Assembly (NCBI RefSeq): GCF_014652415.1
Contig: NZ_BMYT01000008.1
Location: 326-64,325, forward strand
Source of the DNA: Affinundibacterium macrobrachii
GTDB taxonomy: Bacteria > Pseudomonadota > Gammaproteobacteria > Burkholderiales > Burkholderiaceae_D
Length of the DNA: 64,000 bases
Direction: 5' to 3'
The notes beneath the pieces were generated by a model. That model was not told the DNA's origin, searched no databases, and saw only the letters and a list, made by a program, of their open reading frames with translations. Each line of letters opens with the position of its first letter. Positions within the stretch are counted from its first letter, which is position 1. Positions 51,071-59,910 of the stretch are shown here, one piece after another. The position numbers and the translations under genes were made by a program.

Positions 51071-54000
51071 ATGACTCAGTTTTCAAAGAAAAGTATCGGC
51101 ATCGCCTTGGTGAGCGTTGCCCTCGTTGCCGCTGGTGCTGGCGTTTGGTGGACAAAGAAACATAAAACCAGCTTGCCAGTCAGTGGGGATGCAGTTGTAG
51201 TGAATCCTGATGCGCCTTTTAATATGGGTTCATGCCTTGCTCGTCTACATGACGACAAGCCTGCATTAGCCGTCATGTTTTCACAAGCGGTGAATCCGGA
51301 TCAAGCAATCGATAAACTGATTGAAGTGACTGATCTTGGAAGCAGCAAAACAGACTCGCAAAAGAGCACAGCTAACGGCAACACTGCCGCTTCCAACTCG
51401 GCAGCATCAAAGCCAAGCGACTTAGTCAAAGGCGGTTGGATCGTCTCTGACAATCCGCATGTGCTGTTATTTCCATTCGTCAAAGCGGGTCATAAATATC
51501 GGGTCAATCTAAGTGGTATGCTCGCTGCCAGTTCTGGAAAAAAATTAGAAACACCGGTGACTTGTGAGGTCATTAGTGATGAGATGGCGCCCTCCTATTT
51601 TTTCGCGAGCAAAGGCACGGTGTTGCCAGCGGGTCTAAATGGTGGTCTGCCTGTTGTTACCGTCAATATTCCTGAAGTCGATGTGGAATTTTTGCGAGTC
51701 TCACCGGAGAAACTTCCTAAATTTATTGACATGGTCGTCGGCAAAAATCGAAGCAATCAAGGTTCTGAAGAAGACGAAGTTGAGAGCGAAGATGGTGAAG
51801 GTGATTACTACGATTACTACGGTAATCGAAACAAACTTAAAGGACTGACCTCTGGCTGGCAATTAAATGCCTTACAGGGCATTGCAGATAGTGTTTATCA
51901 AAATCGCTTTGTTACCAATGAGATTCCAAATAGTCGCAAAGTCAGCTTTTTACCAGTAGAAAAAATAAACGAACTTAAAGAGCCTGGAATCTATGTCGCA
52001 GTGATGCGTCGCCCAGGTCATTATGACTACGATTACCAAGTCACTTACTTCTATGTGAGCGACATAGGTTTGCATGTACGTCGCCAGTTAAAACAAACCG
52101 ATGTCTTCACCACTTCATTGAAAGATGGAACTGCACAAGGTGGTATCGAACTCGAAGCATTGGGTAACGATGGTAAAGTTTTATTGCGTGGAAAAACCGA
52201 TGGCGATGGTCATGGAATTTTGCCGGGCTTACCGAATGGCGCAAAATTATTGTTAGCGAAACGTGGCAAAGAAACTTCAATTATCGCCTTGCAAGAGCCG
52301 GGATTAGATTTGGCAGAATTTGATATCGGTGGTCACTTGCCGCGTGATGCGAAATTATTCGCTTGGTCAGGTCGTGATTTATATCGACCTGGAGAGAAAT
52401 TTGTTGCTTCTTTGATGGCACGTTCAGCCGAAGGCATTGCCTTGCCTGCAGCACCCATCAAAGTTGATTTGAAAAAGCCTAGCGGTGACGTGGTGAGTTC
52501 GAGTATTTGGCAACCCAATACGAAGACACCCGGCTACTTTCAAAATACCATCGACCTGCCACCTGATGCGGCAACCGGGCGTTGGAGCTTAGAGTTCCGA
52601 GCCGATCCTTCTGCCAAGCGACCTGATTCCATTTATAGCTTTCAAGTCGAGGAGTTTTTGCCAGAGCGCATGAAACTGAATTTGAAATCAGAGAGTGCTC
52701 CCTTGGCGAATACCAATAGTTTCAGTGTCGAAATCCAAGGCGATTATTTATATGGTGCTCCTGCAGCTGGCAATCGTCTATTGGGTAGTGTTGCGCAGGA
52801 ACGTTACAAAAATCCTGTTGCGAAAGAATGGCCAGGTTTCATATTTGGTGATTTTGCAGATGACACCAATAAGAGTCGTTCTGAGTTAGAAGAAAACACC
52901 TTAGACGATAATGGCAAAACAGAAGTAGAAGTTGCTTTCGCAGCGAATGCAAAATCACCATTGAAAGTACGCGCAGCGTTCAGCTTATTAGAATCTGGCG
53001 GACGCCCTGTAGTGCGTTCGATTGAGCGCGTTTGGTGGCCAGCGCAGCACATGATAGGGATACGTCCATTATTTGAAAAAGATGTCGCGCGCGAAGGCAG
53101 CATGGCTGAGTTTGAAATTATTCGGGTCAATACCGCGGGTAAATTTTCTGTACTCAAACAAGCGCCATTCAAATTGGTTCGTGAGGAGCGTGAATACTAT
53201 TGGCGTTATGAAGCAGGTCGTGGTTGGTATTCTGGTTATACAGAAGGTGAGGAAACCATTTACGCCGGCGCTTTAGAATTGAAGAATCGTGCCAAGTTAA
53301 CTGTGCCTGTGAAATGGGGACGTTATCGTTTAGAAGTCACTGATCCAGAAACCAATTTGGTTGCTCGTTATTTCTTCTACGCGGGTTGGAATGCGCAAGA
53401 TAGTGAGAGCGTCGGCAACCGTCCTGATCGCGTGCGTTTGCAGTTAGAGGGTGCGCCAGCCAAACCAGGCAATGATGTCAAACTCAAGATTGTTCCGCCA
53501 CATGATGGCGAAGCTTTGGTGTTAGTCGAAGCCGATAAAGTTTTATGGAGCAAACGTGTTTCAGTGAGCACGGATGGTACGACCGTGAATATTCCTATCG
53601 ATAAGACATGGAATCGTTCCGACATGTATATTTCGACGGTGGTATTTCGTCCTGGAAGTCAGGGCGATAAAGTTACTCCTGCGCGCGCTGTTGGCTTAAC
53701 TTGGTTGCCATTAGCTCGTGAGGTCAGGAAATTAAAAGTGAGTCTCACAACGCCAGCACAAGTCGAGCCAGAAAAACGCATGACTGCCAAAGTAAAAGTC
53801 GAGAATGCGGCAGGTAAAAAAGCCATGGTAACGGTGTCTGCAGTCGATGTCGGTATTCTCAATATCACCAGTTTTAAAACACCTGATCCGTTTGACTTCT
53901 TCTTCGGCAAACATCGTTTTAGCGCCGAGTTGACTGACATTTACGGCAAGCTGATAGAGCGTATGGATGGTACTCCCGGCAAAATTAAATGGGGCGGTGA

Positions 54001-56188
54001 TGCAGGTAAACGCGATACCAAGAGCATGCCGAAAAAGGTCAAACTGGTCGATATTTTTTCAGGTCCAGTTCAACTCAATGAAAAAGGTGAAGCAGATGTG
54101 CCATTGAATATTCCCGACTTCAACGGCAGCTTGCGTGTGATGGTGGTAGCATCGACCGATGACGCCTATGGCAGTACCGATAAAGAAGTCGTGGTCAGCG
54201 CGCCTATCGTCGCTGAGATCGCAACACCACGTTTCATTGGTCCTGGCGATACTTCAACCTTTGCACTTGATGTTACTAACATGATGCAAAGTGAGCAAAG
54301 CATTCAAATTAAACTCTCTGCCGATAAATTATTAAAGATTGCGGATGGTGAACGTAATATCAAACTGGTGCCGAAACAAAGAACGATTCTGCGTTTTAAT
54401 GTCGAGCCAACTGAACCATTTGGTTTATCGCGCATTAGTCTTGATCTGAAAACTGCGGGCGCCAAACCAGTTGTGATTCATCGTGAATTTGCACTGCAAA
54501 TTCAACCGCCTGTGCCGCGTGAACAAGATGCACGTCGCTTCCGTATAGAACCCGGTGCAATACATAAACTAGATGCGAATATGGTGGAACGTTTCTATCG
54601 TGGTTCAGCGACTTTGAGTGTCGCTATGTCGAATCGTCCACCATTAAATGTTCGTAGTATCGTCAAGGGTTTGCTGGATTATCCTTATGGCTGCTTGGAG
54701 CAGACCACCAGCGCAGCGTATCCGCATGTTTATATTGATGAGGATAGTGCAAAGGCAGTTGGCCTAGCACCGCATACCCGTGAGCAACGTGCGAAGTTTA
54801 TTGAAGGTGCCATTAGTCGCATCGCTGGTATGCAAGGTGCAGAAGGTGGATTCCGTCTATGGAACGGTAACGACGGTGCTTATGAAATGTGGTTGACACC
54901 TTATGTCACAAGTTTCTTGGCAGATGCGCGCGAAGCAGGCTTTAATGTGCCGGAAGAAATGACGAAGCGCGCACAAAAATGGATGACCGATAAATTGAAC
55001 GGTGCCGCCAATCAGTTCTCTCCATTGCCTGCTGCGGTCAAACCCAATGCCAACGGTCAATATGATTGGCGTGACTATGATTTGATCCGCAATAGTCATC
55101 AACGCTTCGCTGAATTAGCGCACATCGGCTATATGTTAGCGCGTGATCAAAAAGCATCCTTAGCATCTTTACGTTTGCTGCACGATAGTTATCGTGTTCG
55201 CGCCAAATCACCACTCGCCTTAGTCCATCTTGGATTGGCACTGCAATTGATGGGCGACCAGAAACGTGCTGATGTTGCTTTCAATGATGCGATGACTAAG
55301 CCTTATGGCATTCGCACGGATTGGGACTGGGATTATCTTGGTGATTACGGAACTGCGGTGCGTGACCAAGCAATGTCCTATGCGCTGATGTTGCGTCACA
55401 AAGTGGTTCATCCTCAGCGTGAAATGATGTTGACGAACTTGGCAGAGCGTTTAGGGAAGCCACGCACTTATTTTTCTACGCAGGAACGTATCGCTTTGTT
55501 CTTGGCAGCGCGCGCCGCCGGTGGAACCGTCACCGATCCTTGGGAAGTTGTATTGAAAACTGCGGAAGGTAGTAGCACGATAAGCTCCAAAAATAGTGAG
55601 AGTCGTGGTTTTGATCCAGCCTTGGCGATCAAAGGTATTAGTCTAGAAAATAAAGGATCAAATCCAATCTGGATCGAGCTAGAAGCAAGTGGTTATCCAT
55701 TGAAATTGCCGATTCCTAGCACCGAGAAAATTAACCTAGAACGGAAATGGTTCACTGTTGCTGGCAAACCATGGACTGGCGGCAATCTCAAAGTTGGCGA
55801 TATGTTGATTGTTCGTGTCACCGCCAAATCCAAACAAATAGTCGAAGATGCCTTGGTGATCGATCATATCCCTGCTGGCTTAGAGGTCGAGAATCTCAAT
55901 ATTTCACAAGGCCCGCAAGCAGGAGAATTTAGTATCGATGGTGTTAATTTGGCCGCAGCAATGGCAGATGAACGTATCAAGCATAAGGAATATCGTGATG
56001 ATCGATTCGTCGCAGCAGTTAGATTAAGCGGCAGCCCGATTAACCTGTTCTACATGTTGCGCGTAGTGACCCCCGGCCGCTTCCATGTACCAGGAACCTA
56101 TGCAGAAGATATGTATCGACCAGATATTCGTGCTTACGGCCCATCACCTGAGGCGGTGAATGTGATCGATCCGCGTGGCGGAAAGTGA
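51071..56188 (+). CDS. Bacterial alpha-2-macroglobulin with thioester
   Basis: A 1705-residue periplasmic protease-trapping protein. An N-terminal membrane anchor or uncleaved signal (about 9-27, without a lipobox cysteine) is followed by macroglobulin domains. The bait region and complement-type domain are present, and the thioester motif is intact: Cys1208-Leu-Glu-Gln1211 in YPYGCLEQTTS. The E. coli homologue is a lipoprotein paired with PbpC, but no pbpC follows here. Residues about 230-258 form an acidic, Tyr/Asp-rich insertion (EEDEVESEDGEGDYYDYY) absent from what I know of the family. ATG 51071 has AACAGGAA upstream. Confidence 0.92.
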   Translation: MTQFSKKSIGIALVSVALVAAGAGVWWTKKHKTSLPVSGDAVVVNPDAPFNMGSCLARLHDDKPALAVMFSQAVNPDQAIDKLIEVTDLGSSKTDSQKSTANGNTAASNSAASKPSDLVKGGWIVSDNPHVLLFPFVKAGHKYRVNLSGMLAASSGKKLETPVTCEVISDEMAPSYFFASKGTVLPAGLNGGLPVVTVNIPEVDVEFLRVSPEKLPKFIDMVVGKNRSNQGSEEDEVESEDGEGDYYDYYGNRNKLKGLTSGWQLNALQGIADSVYQNRFVTNEIPNSRKVSFLPVEKINELKEPGIYVAVMRRPGHYDYDYQVTYFYVSDIGLHVRRQLKQTDVFTTSLKDGTAQGGIELEALGNDGKVLLRGKTDGDGHGILPGLPNGAKLLLAKRGKETSIIALQEPGLDLAEFDIGGHLPRDAKLFAWSGRDLYRPGEKFVASLMARSAEGIALPAAPIKVDLKKPSGDVVSSSIWQPNTKTPGYFQNTIDLPPDAATGRWSLEFRADPSAKRPDSIYSFQVEEFLPERMKLNLKSESAPLANTNSFSVEIQGDYLYGAPAAGNRLLGSVAQERYKNPVAKEWPGFIFGDFADDTNKSRSELEENTLDDNGKTEVEVAFAANAKSPLKVRAAFSLLESGGRPVVRSIERVWWPAQHMIGIRPLFEKDVAREGSMAEFEIIRVNTAGKFSVLKQAPFKLVREEREYYWRYEAGRGWYSGYTEGEETIYAGALELKNRAKLTVPVKWGRYRLEVTDPETNLVARYFFYAGWNAQDSESVGNRPDRVRLQLEGAPAKPGNDVKLKIVPPHDGEALVLVEADKVLWSKRVSVSTDGTTVNIPIDKTWNRSDMYISTVVFRPGSQGDKVTPARAVGLTWLPLAREVRKLKVSLTTPAQVEPEKRMTAKVKVENAAGKKAMVTVSAVDVGILNITSFKTPDPFDFFFGKHRFSAELTDIYGKLIERMDGTPGKIKWGGDAGKRDTKSMPKKVKLVDIFSGPVQLNEKGEADVPLNIPDFNGSLRVMVVASTDDAYGSTDKEVVVSAPIVAEIATPRFIGPGDTSTFALDVTNMMQSEQSIQIKLSADKLLKIADGERNIKLVPKQRTILRFNVEPTEPFGLSRISLDLKTAGAKPVVIHREFALQIQPPVPREQDARRFRIEPGAIHKLDANMVERFYRGSATLSVAMSNRPPLNVRSIVKGLLDYPYGCLEQTTSAAYPHVYIDEDSAKAVGLAPHTREQRAKFIEGAISRIAGMQGAEGGFRLWNGNDGAYEMWLTPYVTSFLADAREAGFNVPEEMTKRAQKWMTDKLNGAANQFSPLPAAVKPNANGQYDWRDYDLIRNSHQRFAELAHIGYMLARDQKASLASLRLLHDSYRVRAKSPLALVHLGLALQLMGDQKRADVAFNDAMTKPYGIRTDWDWDYLGDYGTAVRDQAMSYALMLRHKVVHPQREMMLTNLAERLGKPRTYFSTQERIALFLAARAAGGTVTDPWEVVLKTAEGSSTISSKNSESRGFDPALAIKGISLENKGSNPIWIELEASGYPLKLPIPSTEKINLERKWFTVAGKPWTGGNLKVGDMLIVRVTAKSKQIVEDALVIDHIPAGLEVENLNISQGPQAGEFSIDGVNLAAAMADERIKHKEYRDDRFVAAVRLSGSPINLFYMLRVVTPGRFHVPGTYAEDMYRPDIRAYGPSPEAVNVIDPRGGK

Positions 56189-56210
56189 TGCTTTGATTAG
56201 CGCGGTTTAA

Positions 56211-56241
56211 GGTCACGCAATTTCATCGAAATTGCGTGACC
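56211..56241 (+). terminator. Strong hairpin after the alpha-2-macroglobulin gene
   Basis: GGTCACGCAATTTC (56211-56224) pairs perfectly with GAAATTGCGTGACC (56228-56241) around a three-base loop, 22 bases past the stop codon. The downstream T-run is weak. Confidence 0.75.
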
Positions 56242-56406
56242 TAGCAATTGTTTTCTATTGAAAAAGCACAATCTCGAATGGTCTGACTATCAGGTTTACG
56301 ATTTTAGCTTTAGCCTCTAAAGCTGCTTTACAACTAAGCAGCCAGCGGTTTTCCTGCGTAGTACGCTACGGCGCAGTATCTTGTTTTCGATTTAGAAGAC
56401 AAGAAT

Positions 56407-56610
56407 ATGTCTTTGATTGACTCAGCGACAGAAAATGTACCAAAGAGCGCCAAAGTGTTTGCCAAGTAAGGTAACGCCTAAGTCGGCACAACGTGCTCTG
56501 CATCACCAGATGCTTCCTATACTTTGCCGATTGGCGTTTTTATCGACGCGAATGAATGTGATGGCCTCTATCACAAAAGTAGTATTGAAAAAATATCGCG
56601 CAATGAATAG
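56407..56610 (+). pseudogene. Decayed small gene with two in-frame TAA codons
   Basis: From ATG 56407 one frame runs to TAG at 56608-56610 and is interrupted by TAA at 56467 and 56479. Both could be CAA or GAA changed to TAA. The interrupted frame reads like protein (SLIDSATENVPKSAKVFAK before; PDASYTLPIGVFIDANECDG after, with two cysteines). A longer frame at 56417-56665 in another phase exists but looks less protein-like. Family not recognised. The hairpin-like ACAAGA/TCTTGT repeat just upstream could be a regulatory remnant. Confidence 0.4.
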
Positions 56611-56661
56611 TACAGATGCTGCTAAGGCATCGATAGTAAAAACTCACATAAAGCGACCCAG

Positions 56662-56880
56662 CTAATCCACCACCTCTTTGTTCAAGGTAAAAATATCCTC
56701 AACCGCGACACCAAAGTGTTTTGCCAGTTTGAGCGCAATAATCACTGAAGGTACGAAGCGCATCGTCTCCACCGTACTAATGGTTTTGCGTGAGACACCG
56801 ATGGCTTCGGCTAATTCTTGTTGCGAAATTTTTTGTTTAGCTCTTAGCTTTGCGATATGATTGTCTAGCGCTTCACTCAT
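56662..56880 (-). CDS. XRE-family helix-turn-helix regulator
   Basis: A 72-residue Cro/CI-type DNA-binding protein: ISQQELAEAIGVSRKTISTVE is the helix-turn-helix, followed by FVPSVIIALKLAKHFGVAVEDIF. ATG 56880 overlaps the end of the membrane-protein gene by eight bases (ATGAGTGA), so they are translationally coupled. Small regulators of this type in Firmicutes and others pair with a DUF-type membrane protein. It probably binds the 18-bp palindrome at 57420-57437 and represses its own operon (inference). Confidence 0.88.
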   Translation of the reverse strand: MSEALDNHIAKLRAKQKISQQELAEAIGVSRKTISTVETMRFVPSVIIALKLAKHFGVAVEDIFTLNKEVVD

Positions 56881-57364
56881 CACGCTTCCAGTACGAAGAC
56901 AAGATTGGTAGCGCATAGGCGCAAGACATGCAGCCTAGAACTATGCGCGAAAAATCACTGATGCTTATCGTGACTAAGACAGCAAAGTAACGATCTTTAT
57001 CTGTTAAGAAAATGGCGGAAAACAAACAAAACACGCCTATGCTATACGAAGAAACTTTCGCTTTATTTTCCAGGCTAGCGACATATTCATCTTCAAATTG
57101 AAACCTAAGAAAAGAACGTTTACGCATCTCTATGCCGCTGTGTATAGATGAGAGAAGTGTAAATATCATGAAGCCAAATAGGGTAATGCCAAAAACTACG
57201 ATCACACCAATCAAAGGGATATTACTTTGAAATTCTTTGAAAATATTATATCTATCCGTGACTACGTCGAAGATCAGATATAAGCCGACAGTCAGCGCCC
57301 CGAGACCGGACGAGCGTAAAAAATTTTCCTCGGCTTCTGCTTGGGTGTAGCGTAAATTTGCCAT
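56873..57364 (-). CDS. Four-helix membrane protein paired with the XRE regulator
   Basis: A 163-residue integral membrane protein from ATG 57364 (AAAGGCAGAAAA upstream). Four helices are evident: about 22-40, 52-72, 100-120 and 130-155, with a cytosolic basic loop (GIEMRKRSFLRFQFEDEY) between helices 2 and 3. I do not recognise a named family, but membrane-protein plus small XRE gene pairs recur widely. The longer open frame reaching 57454 reads through the operator palindrome and is not coding. The stop overlaps the regulator start. Confidence 0.78.
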   Translation of the reverse strand: MANLRYTQAEAEENFLRSSGLGALTVGLYLIFDVVTDRYNIFKEFQSNIPLIGVIVVFGITLFGFMIFTLLSSIHSGIEMRKRSFLRFQFEDEYVASLENKAKVSSYSIGVFCLFSAIFLTDKDRYFAVLVTISISDFSRIVLGCMSCAYALPILSSYWKRDE

Positions 57365-57419
57365 ATTTTTCTGCCTTTCTTTGTTGAAATAGGAAAAAAT
57401 GTAACCTTTAATACTCATA

Positions 57420-57437
57420 TGATACCTATAGGTATCA
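57420..57437. promoter_or_regulatory. Perfect 18-bp palindrome in the XRE operon promoter
   Basis: TGATACCTATAGGTATCA is its own reverse complement. Read leftwards, a -35-like TTGCCT and a -10-like TATCAT, 18 bases apart, flank and overlap it, 56 bases before the ATG at 57364. This is the classic arrangement for autorepression by the XRE protein. Binding is inferred, not shown. Confidence 0.7.
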
Positions 57438-57499
57438 ATTTTAGGCAAGCTCATTCTTAACTTAGTTTAAGCTTAGATTAAGTTCAGATTATTTTTTGA

Positions 57500-57712
57500 A
57501 TACTAACCACGCGCAATCGATTTGCCTTTTTCGTTCTTTTTCCATTGGTAGCATTCGTGGCTATCGTGTTTCCTGTTTCTTGGTTACTCAAGATCGGTTT
57601 GATCTGCATTGAAATGTTCCTGATTTCCCTGATCTTGCTAGTGGCGATATTGCCGGTTTTGGGAGCCGCAATAGTTGCGTGTAGTAAGCGCAGGGTCAAT
57701 CTCTACATTTGA
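57500..57712 (+). pseudogene. Start-less frame encoding a two-helix membrane segment
   Basis: After TGA at 57497 a plus-strand frame runs 70 codons to TGA at 57710. It is strongly membrane-like: FAFFVLFPLVAFVAIVFPVS and IEMFLISLILLVAILPVLGA are two helices with a basic end (SKRRVNLYI). No ATG, GTG or TTG precedes the first helix, so it may be the remnant of a truncated gene, or start at an internal TTG at 57551. A 71-codon frame on the opposite strand is its shadow. Confidence 0.35.
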
Positions 57713-57734
57713 CATCGCAATGCAGGAAAGCTGT

Positions 57735-57948
57735 ATGAGCCATCCTCCTAAAACGCTACATCAGCTTACGCCTCGATTTGGCAATGCATTGAGTCCTTCT
57801 CAAGCAAAAGAAAATGTCAGCAGAAAACCCTCTAACTCGACTCAAGATTAGCGAAGTACGCTTGAGAATTTCGGTGTGGTCGTTCCTTCTCGAAAATCTG
57901 AACGCTATTTCATTCGAGTACAAAAATACGCCTAACTTAAACGCATAA
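57735..57948 (+). other. Two overlapping short frames in a decayed region
   Basis: ATG 57735 (with AGGAAAG upstream) opens 38 codons to 57851, giving MSHPPKTLHQLTPRFGNALS and so on. ATG 57814 opens 44 codons in another frame to 57948, giving a more protein-like LRISVWSFLLENLNAISFEY. They may be parts of one gene split by a frameshift. Neither resembles a family I know. From 57949 to 58017 I see only A/T-rich promoter-like sequence. Confidence 0.25.
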
Positions 57949-58050
57949 AAGCAGATATGGAATGTATGATAAATAAATTATTAATCTATAATCAATGCTT
58001 ATTTGATTGAACTCCCTATGACTAATTCTGCTCACTTTTCAAATTAACGT

Positions 58051-58650
58051 TTGTCTACCGTAATCGCGTGTTTGATCGTGGCGAATATCAGTGGATTCGC
58101 CTCAGCCCAAGGGGTTTATAAGTGGGTTGATAAAGATGGAAAGGTGCACTATGGCGATAAGCGCAACGCACCTGATGCCACGAAAGAGAGTGACATCAAA
58201 GCGTCAAAAATGCCTGGAACGGTGGGTGTCACGCAAGCGATGATCGAGCGCGGAACAGGTCTGGGGCAAAATCAAAACAATGGCTTACCAAATCCATCGA
58301 TAGGACGCGGCATGCCAAATTTGCCCATTAGAGCGCCAGATATTTCTCATCCGCGCAGAACAGAAAAATGGCCAGAATATAAAACACGTATGCCCACAGA
58401 AAGTGCAGAAAATAAGCACCTATTAGCGCTTGGTGAAGCTGCTCTACAAAAATGTATTACCTTGGCTGTCAACTCGCATAACTTGAGCTTTACACCAGAA
58501 GGATCTGCTGCGCATAAGGTGAACATGGCGCATTGTCCTAAAGTTCGAATCGAGTGCAATGCCTTCCGTAGAGAGCCTGAGAACAATCTCTGTGAGCCTA
58601 AGCCCACAGATGGAAAAGGGCCGGTATCGATTTTTAATATGAAGAATTGA
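58051..58650 (+). CDS. DUF4124 secreted protein with an early nonsense codon
   Basis: A secreted protein with the DUF4124 N-terminal motif GVYKWVDKDGKVHYGDKRNAP, followed by a Pro/Arg-rich linker and a C-terminal part with conserved cysteines (LQKCITL, AHCPKVRIECNAF, NNLCEPKP). The natural start appears to be ATG 58018, giving an ideal signal peptide, but codon 10 is TAA (58045-58047, probably from CAA). Translation could restart at TTG 58051, keeping a shortened signal sequence (STVIACLIVANISGFASA). It is therefore either a pseudogene or a gene rescued by an alternative start. It converges on the zinc-ribbon gene. Confidence 0.65.
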   Translation: MSTVIACLIVANISGFASAQGVYKWVDKDGKVHYGDKRNAPDATKESDIKASKMPGTVGVTQAMIERGTGLGQNQNNGLPNPSIGRGMPNLPIRAPDISHPRRTEKWPEYKTRMPTESAENKHLLALGEAALQKCITLAVNSHNLSFTPEGSAAHKVNMAHCPKVRIECNAFRREPENNLCEPKPTDGKGPVSIFNMKN

Positions 58651-58723
58651 GTGCAGTCGAATAATCCCGATCTGCACTTTTTCACACCGCTTGGTTGATG
58701 TGTTTGATCAATTACTTTTGAAG

Positions 58724-59818
58724 CTACTTATTTGCCATCGCGATCACGATCGTCAATAACAAAAATGCCAGCAATACCGCACCCGCAATTTTCCAATACG
58801 AGTAAGGGCGTTCGCCCTGAACTTCACCTGTCTGTCCGTTGACCAAAAAACGATACGTCTTGTCGCCGTACTTATACGAGGAAAGCCAAATCGGTAGCAA
58901 GATGTGTTTGAAGCTGATGTTGGAATAGCGTGGCTGCATAGCCGTGATGCGTTGATGATCACCGCCAATATCGCGGCAAATTGCTTCGCGAATGGCGTCT
59001 TCCATAATATCTCTCGCATCGACAAAACCGGGTTCTAGCGGCACTTGATATGCTTCAACTGTGAAGCCTGAAACGTAGTCATCGCGATAGGCTTGCAGCT
59101 TGTTGAGATTCCATGGTGCTAGATTGTCGGCGTATTGTTTCGGTAGTGTCTTTGATGCGATGACTAAGACATCGTCGAAACTAACATTGACTTCACCAGC
59201 CGCAGGATACCAATTGGTTCTCGTTACTTGTCGTGTTTTTGTTTGACCATCTTGTACGTAAGTCTCGGTAACCAGGTAATCAACACCACGCTGTCCTTGA
59301 TACGTGGTGTCAGAATCGGCGTCATAGGTCCAGTAGGGTGTGTAGATTCCCTTTAATCCGCGTTCGGCGCGATAGGCGCGTTTGAGTGCATTTGGCGCAA
59401 ACCATAAGCCATGTACCCAGTCGCTGAATTTTTTGCGTGCATCAGTTTCTTTAATATCAAAAGGAGCAACGGCTTTGGGTTGTATTTGACGCTTGGCATA
59501 CGCATTGGCTGCGATCATCGGCGCGGCGCAAAACGGGCAGCGATCCGATACGATATGTGGTCCAAATTGTGATTGCGCGCCGCAGGCGGTACACTTCACC
59601 GTTTGTTGCTCGATAGTCGCTTCGTTTCCAGCTTGCTTGCTTAAATAGGTTTGATAGTCTAACTCTTCATAAGCAATCGCTTGTTCAGTCGCGTCTGCTT
59701 CGATTTGATTTTGATTGCCGCAGTAGGGGCATTTAAGCGCGAATTGACCCGGTGCAAATTCTAGTTTGGCGCCGCATTGCGTGCAGGGATAAGTTTTGGT
59801 GGTCACTTGCAAGTCCAA
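58724..59818 (-). CDS. Zinc-ribbon membrane protein (YdjG-like)
   Basis: A 364-residue protein with two zinc ribbons: CTQCGAKLEF...KCPYCG (residues 12-33) and CTACGAQSQF...RCPFCAAP (76-102). A beta-rich central domain follows (GLKGIYTPYWTYDADSDTTYQGQRG and ILLPIWLSSYKYGDKTYRFLVNGQTGE), and the C-terminal helix (about 342-361) anchors it. Such proteins are often misannotated as replication factor Y. The SPFH gene lies directly upstream (92-base gap), as with YdjG and YdjI of Bacillus subtilis, which sit beside a PspA homologue. No pspA is seen here. Confidence 0.82.
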   Translation of the reverse strand: MDLQVTTKTYPCTQCGAKLEFAPGQFALKCPYCGNQNQIEADATEQAIAYEELDYQTYLSKQAGNEATIEQQTVKCTACGAQSQFGPHIVSDRCPFCAAPMIAANAYAKRQIQPKAVAPFDIKETDARKKFSDWVHGLWFAPNALKRAYRAERGLKGIYTPYWTYDADSDTTYQGQRGVDYLVTETYVQDGQTKTRQVTRTNWYPAAGEVNVSFDDVLVIASKTLPKQYADNLAPWNLNKLQAYRDDYVSGFTVEAYQVPLEPGFVDARDIMEDAIREAICRDIGGDHQRITAMQPRYSNISFKHILLPIWLSSYKYGDKTYRFLVNGQTGEVQGERPYSYWKIAGAVLLAFLLLTIVIAMANK

Positions 59819-59910
59819 AAAACGATGGTGTTGATGCAGAAATAGGTGTTGATCTCACATCGGTAGAAATCGGCTTGATGTGAGATCTGATTGAGCAAGC
59901 CTGAATCAAC

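Noticed and set aside
56407..56610. Stop-codon reassignment to explain the in-frame TAA codons
   Set aside because: Many intact genes in the window end in TAA, so the standard code applies; local decay is simpler.
57484..57699. 71-codon minus-strand frame
   Set aside because: It mirrors a plus-strand frame with clear membrane helices; its own product is rich in Asn, Thr and Lys with no pattern.
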